This document shows positions 32,320 through 40,334 of a stretch of DNA of 49,456 bases, in pieces. The position numbers and the translations under genes were made by a program. The notes beneath the pieces were generated by a model. It had not been told where the DNA came from and did no database searches. It was given only the letters and a program-made list of their open reading frames with translations. Source of the stretch: CAKSNH01 sp964422725 (lineage in GTDB: Bacteria; Bacillota; Clostridia; UBA1381); assembly GCA_964422725.1 (NCBI GenBank), contig CAYRCC010000014.1, positions 1-49,456 on the forward strand, written 5' to 3'. Within the stretch, counting starts at the first letter, position 1; each line of letters opens with the position of its first letter.

Positions 32320-33027
32320 ATGACTTTACAGGAAATAATTAATTCAACTGACAATATTGTGTTTTTCGGCGGCGCAGGAGTGTCAACCGAAAGCGGAATA
32401 CCCGACTTTCGCAGTGTTGACGGATTATATAATCAATCCTACAAATATCCGCCGGAAACAATACTCAGTCATACCTTTTTTATGAATAATACCGCTGAGT
32501 TTTACAAATTTTACAAAGATAAAATGCTTTTTGAGAATATAAAACCGAATCAAGCACACACCACACTCGCATCACTCGAAAAATCCGGCAAACTCAAAGC
32601 CGTTATAACTCAGAATATTGACGGCTTGCATCAACTCGCCGGCAGTAAAAACGTTCTTGAACTGCATGGCTCGGTATTGAGAAATTACTGTATGAAATGT
32701 CACAAATTCTATGATGTGGGTACTGTGGCAGCATCTGACGGTATACCTAAATGCACCTGCGGCGGCACAATAAAACCCGATGTTGTGCTGTACGAGGAAA
32801 GTTTGGACAATGACACCCTCGAAAAAGCTGTTTATTACATCAAAAACGCTGATGTACTTATTATAGGCGGTACTTCACTTAACGTATACCCCGCCGCCGG
32901 ACTTATCAGATATTTTAGCGGCAGTAAGCTGGTTCTCATAAACAAATCGGAAACTCAATATGACAGCCGCGCCGACTTGGTTTTGCACGACTCAATCGGC
33001 GAAGTTCTCGGCAGTCTTACATTATAA
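32320..33027 (+). CDS. cobB: Sir2-family NAD-dependent protein deacylase (235 aa)
   Basis: It removes acyl groups from lysines using NAD. Signatures are GAGVSTESGIPDFRS (NAD binding), TQNIDGLHQLAG with the catalytic His following in LELHGSV, and a zinc site of CMKC and CTC. The start ATG at 32320 lies 7 nt after GGAGG; the ATG at 32314 is too close. Length normal for bacterial CobB/SrtN proteins. Confidence 0.9.
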   Translation: MTLQEIINSTDNIVFFGGAGVSTESGIPDFRSVDGLYNQSYKYPPETILSHTFFMNNTAEFYKFYKDKMLFENIKPNQAHTTLASLEKSGKLKAVITQNIDGLHQLAGSKNVLELHGSVLRNYCMKCHKFYDVGTVAASDGIPKCTCGGTIKPDVVLYEESLDNDTLEKAVYYIKNADVLIIGGTSLNVYPAAGLIRYFSGSKLVLINKSETQYDSRADLVLHDSIGEVLGSLTL

Positions 33028-33031
33028 AAGC

Positions 33032-33087
33032 AAAAGTTCCGACACATAGCCTGCATTTTGCAAACCATGTGCGGAACTTTTCGTTTT
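33032..33087. terminator. Bidirectional terminator between cobB and nifU
   Basis: AAAAGTTCCG and CGGAACTTTT form a 10-bp outer stem, with CACAT/ATGTG extending it inside. It lies between convergent genes. Confidence 0.85.
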
Positions 33088-33095
33088 AACATCAC

Positions 33096-33521
33096 TTATT
33101 CATGACTGTCACATTTATGACAGCAAAACTCGCAATTATGCTCTCCAACGTCCTCGCCGTTGTTCTTTTTATAATTCATTATGGCATCTCGGATTGCCTC
33201 TTCGGCAAGCACCGAACAATGTACCTTTTCCGGCGGAAGTCCGTCAAGTGCTTCCATTACGGCTTTATTGGTGAGCGACAGTGCCTCATCAACCGTCTTT
33301 CCCTTTACCATTTCGGTTGCCATTGAGCTTGTGGCAATAGCCGCACCGCAGCCGAAAGTTTTAAATTTGACATCTTTAATGATATTATCTTCTATATCCA
33401 TATAAATTTTCATAATATCACCGCACTTGGCGTTTCCGACCTCGCCTACCGCGTTGGCATCTTTAATCGCTCCGACATTTCTCGGATTTTGGAAGTGGTC
33501 CATAACTTTTTCACTGTACAT
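33096..33521 (-). CDS. nifU: Iron-sulfur cluster scaffold, NifU/IscU type, with a Cys-rich tail (141 aa)
   Basis: It assembles Fe-S clusters from sulfur delivered by the partner desulfurase. The three cluster-ligand cysteines are visible in VGNAKCGDIM (33), FKTFGCGAAIA (58) and KVHCSVLAEEA (about 101), with the Asp after the first Cys. The family usually ends near residue 122; here about 18 residues are added, containing NCEFCCHKC. That tail could bind another metal ion or hold a labile cluster. Start at 33521. It is 27 bp downstream of nifS. Confidence 0.92.
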   Translation of the reverse strand: MYSEKVMDHFQNPRNVGAIKDANAVGEVGNAKCGDIMKIYMDIEDNIIKDVKFKTFGCGAAIATSSMATEMVKGKTVDEALSLTNKAVMEALDGLPPEKVHCSVLAEEAIRDAIMNYKKNNGEDVGEHNCEFCCHKCDSHE

Positions 33522-33548
33522 ATCGTAAATTCACCCTTTCAACAAAGA

Positions 33549-34727
33549 TTACGCATTTTCTATTTCTTCATACAACGGCGACATTGCTCTCAGTCTTTCG
33601 ACTATCGGCGGAAGAACCTCAAGAACATAGTCAACATCGTCAATTGTGGTTTCATCGCCGACACTCAATCTCAGCGAACCGTGCGCGATTTCGTGCGGCA
33701 ATCCTATTGCCAGCAGTACGTGCGACGGGTCAAGCGACCCTGAGGCGCAAGCCGAACCGCTTGATGCGGCAACTCCGTACATATCAAGCAGCATAAGTAT
33801 AGACTCACCCTCTATATACTTAAACGAAAAATTAACGTTATTGCAAAGTCTGTTATCTACAGGACCGTTAAGTCTGCAATACGGTATTTTCTCCTGAATA
33901 CCCGAAATGAGTCTGTCACGGCACATTCTCATTTTTGCCGTATTCTCATCAAGATTTTTTACCGCAAGCTCCAGTGCTTTCGCAATCCCGACAATACCGG
34001 CAACATTCTCTGTAGCCGCGCGTTTGCCGCGTTCCTGACCGCCGCCATGTATAAGATTCTCAATTCTCACGCCGTTTTTGATGTACAGTACTCCCACACC
34101 CTTAGGTCCGTGAAACTTATGTCCCGACATCGAAAGCATATCCACACCCAATTCTCCCACATTAATCGGAATATGTCCGATAGCCTGTACCGCATCGGTG
34201 TGGAAAAGCACCTTGTGTGCTTTTGCTATTTCGGCTATTTCGGCTATCGGTTCAATAGTACCTATTTCATTATTCGCCGTCATAATACTGATAAGAATGG
34301 TTTTATCCGTAATCGCCTTTTCAACATCAGCCGGATTTACTCTGCCGAATTCGTCAACAGGAAGATATGTCACTTCATATCCGTTCTTTTCAAGATACCG
34401 GCACGTATGCAAAATCGCGTGGTGCTCGATTTGGCTTGTAATAATATGATTACCTTTATTTTTATATGCCGAGGCAATACCTTTTATTGCCCAGTTGTCC
34501 GCCTCACAGCCGGAACCCGTAAAATATATCTCATTCGTCTTTGCTCCGATAATCTTAGCAACCGTTTCACGTGCTTTGCTTACCGCCGCACCAGCATCTC
34601 TGCCTATTTGATAAAATTTCGACGAGCCGTTGCCGTAATACTGTGTCAAATACGGCATCATAGCATCAAGCACTTCTTTATTAAGACTTGTTGTTGCGTT
34701 GTTATCCATATATACTGACCTGCTCAT
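33549..34727 (-). CDS. nifS: Cysteine desulfurase, NifS/IscS type (392 aa)
   Basis: A PLP enzyme that takes sulfur from cysteine for Fe-S clusters. It has MDNNATTSLNKEVLDAM at the start, the PLP Lys in SMSGHKFHGPKGVG near 205, and the active-site Cys loop GSACASGSLDPSHVL near 328. AGGAGATG precedes the ATG. It forms a two-gene operon with nifU behind its own promoter. No IscR-type regulator gene is adjacent. Confidence 0.94.
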   Translation of the reverse strand: MSRSVYMDNNATTSLNKEVLDAMMPYLTQYYGNGSSKFYQIGRDAGAAVSKARETVAKIIGAKTNEIYFTGSGCEADNWAIKGIASAYKNKGNHIITSQIEHHAILHTCRYLEKNGYEVTYLPVDEFGRVNPADVEKAITDKTILISIMTANNEIGTIEPIAEIAEIAKAHKVLFHTDAVQAIGHIPINVGELGVDMLSMSGHKFHGPKGVGVLYIKNGVRIENLIHGGGQERGKRAATENVAGIVGIAKALELAVKNLDENTAKMRMCRDRLISGIQEKIPYCRLNGPVDNRLCNNVNFSFKYIEGESILMLLDMYGVAASSGSACASGSLDPSHVLLAIGLPHEIAHGSLRLSVGDETTIDDVDYVLEVLPPIVERLRAMSPLYEEIENA

Positions 34728-34794
34728 CGGTCACATCTCCTCTTGCTTGGGTTTACACGCCCTTCGTATTAACAAACAATTATAATATGAAAAT

Positions 34795-34846
34795 ATGAAT
34801 AATCGTTCATTGGTTATATTTTAAACTATAATTAAATATTTGTCAA
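34795..34846 (-). promoter_or_regulatory. nifS promoter with a palindrome after the -10
   Basis: On the minus strand TTGACA (34846-34841) and TAAAAT (34823-34818) are 17 bp apart. Directly downstream, ATGAA-N6-TTCAT (34810-34795) is an inverted repeat covering the expected transcript start, a typical place for a repressor. Confidence 0.6.
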
Positions 34847-34894
34847 TAGTTATTATGCTGTTAAATTAATAATGACAATTTACATTAATTTATA

Positions 34895-36184
34895 TCAAAC
34901 GGGATTTATAACCGACAATGCCGCGTATTTTTCGTCAAAGTGCTGTATAAACCTCTTTTGCACGTCCTCAAACGTAATTTCTCTGTAAACCTCATAAAAA
35001 TCAAAATAATTGATATCCATAAAGCTAAGTCCCAAGAATTTATCCGCATAATCCTCAACATCATTATGTGAGCGTATATATCCGCCCCATATAACTTTTT
35101 TTACACGTTCAAAATCACTTTCCGAAATACCCTCGGTGCGAAGTCTGCCGATTTCACCCATAATATAATCGTAAACCTTTTTCGGGTCTTTTGACTCTCC
35201 GCCAATCAACGTATGCGAATAAGAAATCTGCATATTGTACTCCGCCGAAAATTTTGAATTAATCAAGCCGTCCGCGTACAGCTTTTCGTATATCGGCGTG
35301 CCTTTCGCAAACAGCATTTTCAGCAAAATGTCGGTTTCGATTTTCTTCTTCATCAGCTTTTTTCCGCCATAACCGACATCGGTGTCCTTGAATCCCATCA
35401 TAAACAACGGCATCGCAACGCTCAGACTTTGTTCTGCGTAAGGCTTTGCAATTTCTTTTGGTTCATCGGGATAAACTCGTTTAATATCTTCGCAAAACGG
35501 CTCGTTTGTTAAAATATTTTTTTCAATAACGTCTGCTGTCTTATCCACATCAATATCGCCGATTACAAACAATGTCATATTCGACAAGTTATAGAAAGTG
35601 TTGTAGCACTTATATAAGTAATCACTTGTTATTTCAGCTATTGACTCAATATCGCCCGCAATATTAAGCTTTACAGGGTGGTTTTGATACAAGCACTCCA
35701 GCAAATTAAAAAACATTTTCCATTCGCCGCTGTCATCATACATTTTTATTTCCTGACCGATAATTCCCTGCTCCTTTTGTACGCTTTCCGGCGTAAAATA
35801 AGGACTTTGAACGTAATTCATCAAAGTTTCGAGATTTTCATATACATTTGATGTCGCCGAAAACAGATATGCTGTTTTGTCAAAAGTGGTAAAAGCGTTT
35901 GCATCGCCGCCATACTTTGCAAATTTGTCAAACACATTACTTCCGGCCGGCTGGTCGAACATTTTGTGTTCCAAATAATGTGCAATACCATTCGGTACCT
36001 TTGTAACCTCGGTTTCCCCCGGCACAACAAATTCGGAGTCTATCGAACCGTATTTTGTACCGAAAACAGCATAACTTTTTCTGTAATTCGGCTTTGGCAT
36101 TATAAATATTTTGAGTCCGCTCTGATGCACTCCGCTGTAGAGTATTTCTCCGGTTTTTTCGTTTTCTCTTTTATTCAGTTTCAT
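34895..36184 (-). CDS. yfmH: M16-family peptidase-like protein, YfmH type (429 aa)
   Basis: An inverzincin with the zinc motif HxxEH (HYLEHKMF, about residue 68) and a downstream Glu (EQGIIGQEIKMYDD). It starts MKLNKRENEKTGEILYSGVH. In Bacillus subtilis the paired proteins YfmF and YfmH are linked to 5-aminopentanol modification of elongation factor P. The pair here is adjacent with no gap (stop of yfmF at 36185, start at 36184), so the two form a unit. The substrate in this organism is inferred from the family only. Confidence 0.82.
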   Translation of the reverse strand: MKLNKRENEKTGEILYSGVHQSGLKIFIMPKPNYRKSYAVFGTKYGSIDSEFVVPGETEVTKVPNGIAHYLEHKMFDQPAGSNVFDKFAKYGGDANAFTTFDKTAYLFSATSNVYENLETLMNYVQSPYFTPESVQKEQGIIGQEIKMYDDSGEWKMFFNLLECLYQNHPVKLNIAGDIESIAEITSDYLYKCYNTFYNLSNMTLFVIGDIDVDKTADVIEKNILTNEPFCEDIKRVYPDEPKEIAKPYAEQSLSVAMPLFMMGFKDTDVGYGGKKLMKKKIETDILLKMLFAKGTPIYEKLYADGLINSKFSAEYNMQISYSHTLIGGESKDPKKVYDYIMGEIGRLRTEGISESDFERVKKVIWGGYIRSHNDVEDYADKFLGLSFMDINYFDFYEVYREITFEDVQKRFIQHFDEKYAALSVINPV

Positions 36185-37456
36185 TTAGTTTACCTCCTTG
36201 CCGCACAGGAAATACACAGTATCAAGCTCCGTTTTGTTTGCCGCCGCTTTAACATCGTCCAAAGTAACGTTTTGAATTTGTTTTTTTACATAATCAATAC
36301 TGTTTTCGACACCTGCGGCACGCTGTCCGAGATACCAGGATATCATATAAAATTGGTCGTCGTTTAATGACTCAAGAAGATTTATAATAGCATTAACGGC
36401 AGAATCAAATTCGGTTTTGGAAATATCGCCGTTTTTGACATTTTCAAGCTGTGTGATAATTTCGTCATACGCTTTTTGGAAATTTTCAAATTCAATTCCG
36501 GCGTTTACAACCATAAGACCGCTTTGCTTTCTCAGCGAACTTGAGGCATAATACGCCAAACTCAGTTTTTCGCGTACATTATTAAACAGTTTTGAATGTG
36601 CACCGCCGCCAAAAATGCTGTTGGCAACAACCAGACTGTAATAATCCTTATCCGACATAAGCGTATTTGTCCTGAATCCAATCGACAGCTTGCCTTGAGT
36701 TATATCCATTCTGTCAGTGACTTTCTTTATTTCGCCGCTTTGCTTTTTTGATACATTCTTCGCGATTTCAGCTTTGGTAAACTGCAATTTTTCGGTATAA
36801 TCCTTTATTTTTTCCTTTACCGCCTCAATATCCGTATCACCGCATATATATATATCAATAACAGAAGATGTAATTATTTTCCTGTAATACAGATACAACG
36901 ACTTTTCGTCAATCCGCTCAACACTTTCAATACTGCCGTACTTATTGATTCCCTCGGGTTCACCCTTACACATTTCCTCAATGCATCGCCAAGAAGCATA
37001 TGAACGCTTATCGTTTATCAATCCGGCAATTCTGTCTTTCATATTTGCCTTTTCCTGTGCTACAATGTCAGCCTTAAAAGCATCGTTTTCCACAGCCGGC
37101 TCAAATACCGACGACAACAGCAAGTCCAGCAGACTGAGTGTCAGGTGTTCGTTTTCCGGCGCGTATTTGTCCGAAATACTTTCTGCATCAAAGCAGAGTA
37201 TCTGACTGCTCCCGCTCTTGGATATATACGCCGAAAACACCGCACCGTACAAATTCTGTAAATATTTTGCAATCTTTTCTCCGTCATCGCAAATCCGACA
37301 GCCGCGGCGCATAACATACGGCAAAACAGCGTTTTTGCTCGCCTCCTCCTCATTTACGGCTCTATGTATATAAAGCCCGACTGTTGTTGTTTTAAGTTTT
37401 TTCATCGGAATATAGTGCAGGAAAATATTATCGTTAATTTTTGTTGTTTCTATCAT
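36185..37456 (-). CDS. yfmF: M16-family partner lacking the zinc motif, YfmF type (423 aa)
   Basis: The same fold as YfmH but with LPYVMRRGC in place of HxxEH, so it has no zinc site and is the non-catalytic partner. The C-terminal half keeps the family pattern (LSIGFRTNTLMSDKDYYSLV, then VANSIFGGGAHSKLFNNVRE with KLSLAYYASSS). The ATG at 37456 follows GGAGGAAG. It starts 76 bp downstream of gpr. Confidence 0.82.
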   Translation of the reverse strand: MIETTKINDNIFLHYIPMKKLKTTTVGLYIHRAVNEEEASKNAVLPYVMRRGCRICDDGEKIAKYLQNLYGAVFSAYISKSGSSQILCFDAESISDKYAPENEHLTLSLLDLLLSSVFEPAVENDAFKADIVAQEKANMKDRIAGLINDKRSYASWRCIEEMCKGEPEGINKYGSIESVERIDEKSLYLYYRKIITSSVIDIYICGDTDIEAVKEKIKDYTEKLQFTKAEIAKNVSKKQSGEIKKVTDRMDITQGKLSIGFRTNTLMSDKDYYSLVVANSIFGGGAHSKLFNNVREKLSLAYYASSSLRKQSGLMVVNAGIEFENFQKAYDEIITQLENVKNGDISKTEFDSAVNAIINLLESLNDDQFYMISWYLGQRAAGVENSIDYVKKQIQNVTLDDVKAAANKTELDTVYFLCGKEVN

Positions 37457-37532
37457 ATTTCTTCCTCCATACATTTACATCAAACAACAGCCACACCCCG
37501 TACAATACGAAATGCAGCCGCTGTTATACCGT

Positions 37533-38495
37533 CTATTCTACATAGCTTGCAATTTGGGCAAGTGTCAAATCTTTATGAAGTGCCAAATTTATACCATTCG
37601 CTACGGTTTTTGAAATCTTTTCTATGATTTCGTCAATATTATTCGGCGTAACCACTAAATTGCCTATATCGGCAGACAATGACTCTTTAATCAGCATATG
37701 CCTGTGCTCTGTGCTTATATTGTCAAATGCGGCTGAACCGAGATGAGTGTTTTTTAAAGCAATATCAATACTGTCACTTGCAACCGTAGCCGCATCAACC
37801 ACCGTCGGCACACCGACAGCGATAACCTTAACACCCAGCGTTTCCCTATTAAGTCCCATACGCTTATTGCCGACTCCGGCACCCGGACTTATACCCGTAT
37901 CCGATATTTGTATCGTTGTGCTTATCCTGTCCAGACTCCTCGCCGCAAGCGCATCAACCGCAATAATCAAATCAGGCTTAACACGCTCCGCCGTACCCTT
38001 TATTATTTCCAGCGTTTCAATTCCTGTAGTACCGAGCACACCCGGTGCAATCGCGCATACCGACCGCATACCCTCCGCAACATATTGCGGTATATATCTT
38101 TTCATATGGCGCGTAATCACCAATTTAGATACAACCTCAGGTCCGAGTGAATCGGGAGTTATCTTTTCATTTCCCAATCCCACCGTCAATATTACGCTGT
38201 CATCGTTAACGCCGCCGAGCGACCTTATCTGTGCCGCCAAAACGTCACACGCTTTCTCATAATCTGTCATACTGTACATTATATTCTTCGATTCAAGCGT
38301 AACATATGTGCCTATCGGTCTTCCCAACGCCTTTTCGCCGTTTTTGTTCAAAACAGCTATTTTAGTCAGTTTCACACCGCCAAAGTCAGCGTTTTCCACA
38401 CTTACTCCGTCAATGCTTTTTTTATCGCGCAAGGAACCGCAATACATTTCGTGTGCCTCAAGTGCAAGGTCTGTACGTATACCAAACAAATCCAT
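37533..38495 (-). CDS. gpr: Germination protease GPR (320 aa)
   Basis: It degrades small acid-soluble proteins when spores germinate. The N terminus IRTDLALEAHEMY matches the autoprocessing site of the family, and VGLGNEKITPDSLGPEVVSK and APGVLGTTGIETLEI are typical core motifs. The start ATG at 38495 (or GTG at 38498) lies only a few bases after TTTGGAG, an unusually short spacing. A sigma-G-like promoter lies just upstream. This gene shows the organism has, or recently had, the sporulation pathway. Confidence 0.93.
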   Translation of the reverse strand: MDLFGIRTDLALEAHEMYCGSLRDKKSIDGVSVENADFGGVKLTKIAVLNKNGEKALGRPIGTYVTLESKNIMYSMTDYEKACDVLAAQIRSLGGVNDDSVILTVGLGNEKITPDSLGPEVVSKLVITRHMKRYIPQYVAEGMRSVCAIAPGVLGTTGIETLEIIKGTAERVKPDLIIAVDALAARSLDRISTTIQISDTGISPGAGVGNKRMGLNRETLGVKVIAVGVPTVVDAATVASDSIDIALKNTHLGSAAFDNISTEHRHMLIKESLSADIGNLVVTPNNIDEIIEKISKTVANGINLALHKDLTLAQIASYVE

Positions 38496-38517
38496 CACTC
38501 CAAAATAAATTTATTAA

Positions 38518-38547
38518 TAGTATGTACAAACCTTTATCCTATTATTC
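38518..38547 (-). promoter_or_regulatory. Sigma-G-like forespore promoter of gpr
   Basis: On the minus strand GAATA (38547-38543) and CATACTA (38524-38518) are 18 bp apart. They match the Bacillus sigma-G pattern GHATR-N18-CATNHTA in both boxes and spacing, 23 bp before the gpr start. The -35 overlaps the stop codon of the upstream gene. Confidence 0.6.
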
Positions 38548-38964
38548 GGTTACTTTTTTCAAGCTTTCTTTCAAGGCTTCTTTATCCGTATATCCGGCTT
38601 TTATATCCTTAAAGTCACCCTGTGTATCAAGTAAAATATAAGTCGGGGTAGGTTTTCCGGTAGGGTTCAATGCGTTCAGGCTATATCTTGTTATTGCCTC
38701 GGGATCTTCGTCCACATTGATAATAACAAATTTCACCTTTTCGCTGTACTCCTGTTGCAGCTCGTCCAGAGCGGTGTTTGTTTCTGCGGCTTTGTCGTCT
38801 GTGCCCGAAATAAAGCACATCATTACCGGTTTTTCTGTTTTCACAATATCATCTCCATTCTTATTTGTACCTGTTGCAAATATAATAACAATCGCAGCGA
38901 TAATCAATACGGCGGCCGCCGCAATTGAAATAACCGCTTTTTTGTTTTTCATAAGTTTTTTCAT
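38542..38964 (-). CDS. Membrane-anchored thioredoxin-fold protein without CxxC (140 aa)
   Basis: A basic start and one membrane span (AVISIAAAAVLIIAAIVIIF, residues 10-29) are followed by a thioredoxin-like domain outside the membrane: KPVMMCFISGTDDKA, KVKFVIINVDEDPEAITRYS and the cis-Pro region GKPTPTYILLD. Where a thioredoxin has WCxxC this protein has a single Cys followed by FISGTDD, so it cannot run a normal dithiol reaction. Function unknown. It lies between trmFO (23 bp after it) and gpr. Confidence 0.65.
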   Translation of the reverse strand: MKKLMKNKKAVISIAAAAVLIIAAIVIIFATGTNKNGDDIVKTEKPVMMCFISGTDDKAAETNTALDELQQEYSEKVKFVIINVDEDPEAITRYSLNALNPTGKPTPTYILLDTQGDFKDIKAGYTDKEALKESLKKVTE

Positions 38965-38987
38965 CGTATAATCTCCTTTTTAAGGTT

Positions 38988-40319
38988 TTAAGCCTGTATT
39001 CTCAGCTTTTGCGCCTGTTCGTCTATAAGTTTAAGCGCACGCTCCGCAATCAATGCATATTTCACCGTCTTATTGCCTTTTACTCTTTCGTGCCAACCCT
39101 CAATAATTCCGAAATTACTGTTCATTGGCTGAAATTTGACTATTGATTCGTCTGAAATATACAAAGGCAGTGAACCGATTGACGTTTTACCGCTCGGTTC
39201 AAACATCGGTCTGCCCAAAACCTTCATTGCCGCATTTATTCCGGCAAGCAGACCGCTCGATGCCGATTCAACATACCCCTCAACTCCGGTTATCTGTCCG
39301 GCAAAGAAAATATTTTCGTATCGGCGCATTTGATAATACTTATTTAGCAGTTTCGGCGAATTGATAAACGTATTTCTGTGCATTACCCCATAACGCACAA
39401 ATTCCGCGTTTTCAAGTCCGGGAATCATCGAAAATACTCGCTTTTGTTCACCCCATTTAAGATTTGTCTGAAAACCCACAATGTTATAAAGTGTTGCCGA
39501 TTTATTATCCTGTCTGAGCTGTACCACTGCATACGCATCGTCCCTGCCCGTTTTCGGATTTATCAGTCCCACAGGCTTGAGCGGTCCGAATGTAAGTGTT
39601 TGTCTGCCGCGCTTTGCCATAACTTCAACCGGCATACACCCCTCAAAAACTTTCCGGTTTTCAAACTCTTTGAGCGGTGCTGTCTGTGCATTAATCAACT
39701 CGGTGTAAAACGCATCATATTCATCTTCCGTCATCGGAGCATTGATGTAATCCGCAGTACCCCTGTCATACCTTGCCGCTTTGAACACTTTATCCATATT
39801 AATGCTTTCGGCGGTTACCACCGGTGCGGCAGCATCATAAAAGTACATATACTCCTCGCCCGTCAAACCGCTTATTGCTTTTATAAGCGCATCTGACGTA
39901 AGCGGTCCGGTTGCAACAATTGTAAGCTCATCTTTGCATATTTCCGATACCTCACCGCAAACCACCGTTATATGCGGATGCGCTTTTATTTTCGCCGTTA
40001 TATATTCCGAGAAAATGTCGCGGTCAACCGCAAGCGCACCGCCGGCGGGAACTTTCGCATAATCCGCCGCCTCGATTACGATGGAATTTAACCGCCGCAT
40101 TTCTTCCTTTAAAAGTCCGCACGCATTTTCTATACGCTCGGCTTTCAGCGAATTTGAACATACAAGCTCCGCAAAATAATCCTTTGAATGTGCCGCCGAA
40201 TATTTAACCGGTTTCATTTCACACAGCACAACGTCAATTCCACGGTTTGCTATTTGCCACGCCGCCTCGACTCCGGCAAGTCCTGCGCCGATAACTTTAA
40301 CTGTCACTTTCGTATTCAC
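38988..40319 (-). CDS. trmFO: tRNA (uracil-54-C5) methyltransferase, folate/FAD-dependent (443 aa)
   Basis: It makes ribothymidine at position 54 of tRNAs using methylene-tetrahydrofolate and FADH2. The FAD-binding start VKVIGAGLAGVEAAWQIANR, the conserved FAELVCSNSLKAE with an active-site Cys, and GGALAVDRD are visible. It follows topA with a 15-bp gap; the order dprA-topA-trmFO is conserved in Bacillota. Confidence 0.93.
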   Translation of the reverse strand: MNTKVTVKVIGAGLAGVEAAWQIANRGIDVVLCEMKPVKYSAAHSKDYFAELVCSNSLKAERIENACGLLKEEMRRLNSIVIEAADYAKVPAGGALAVDRDIFSEYITAKIKAHPHITVVCGEVSEICKDELTIVATGPLTSDALIKAISGLTGEEYMYFYDAAAPVVTAESINMDKVFKAARYDRGTADYINAPMTEDEYDAFYTELINAQTAPLKEFENRKVFEGCMPVEVMAKRGRQTLTFGPLKPVGLINPKTGRDDAYAVVQLRQDNKSATLYNIVGFQTNLKWGEQKRVFSMIPGLENAEFVRYGVMHRNTFINSPKLLNKYYQMRRYENIFFAGQITGVEGYVESASSGLLAGINAAMKVLGRPMFEPSGKTSIGSLPLYISDESIVKFQPMNSNFGIIEGWHERVKGNKTVKYALIAERALKLIDEQAQKLRIQA

Positions 40320-40334
40320 CCCTTTCTCCCCGCA

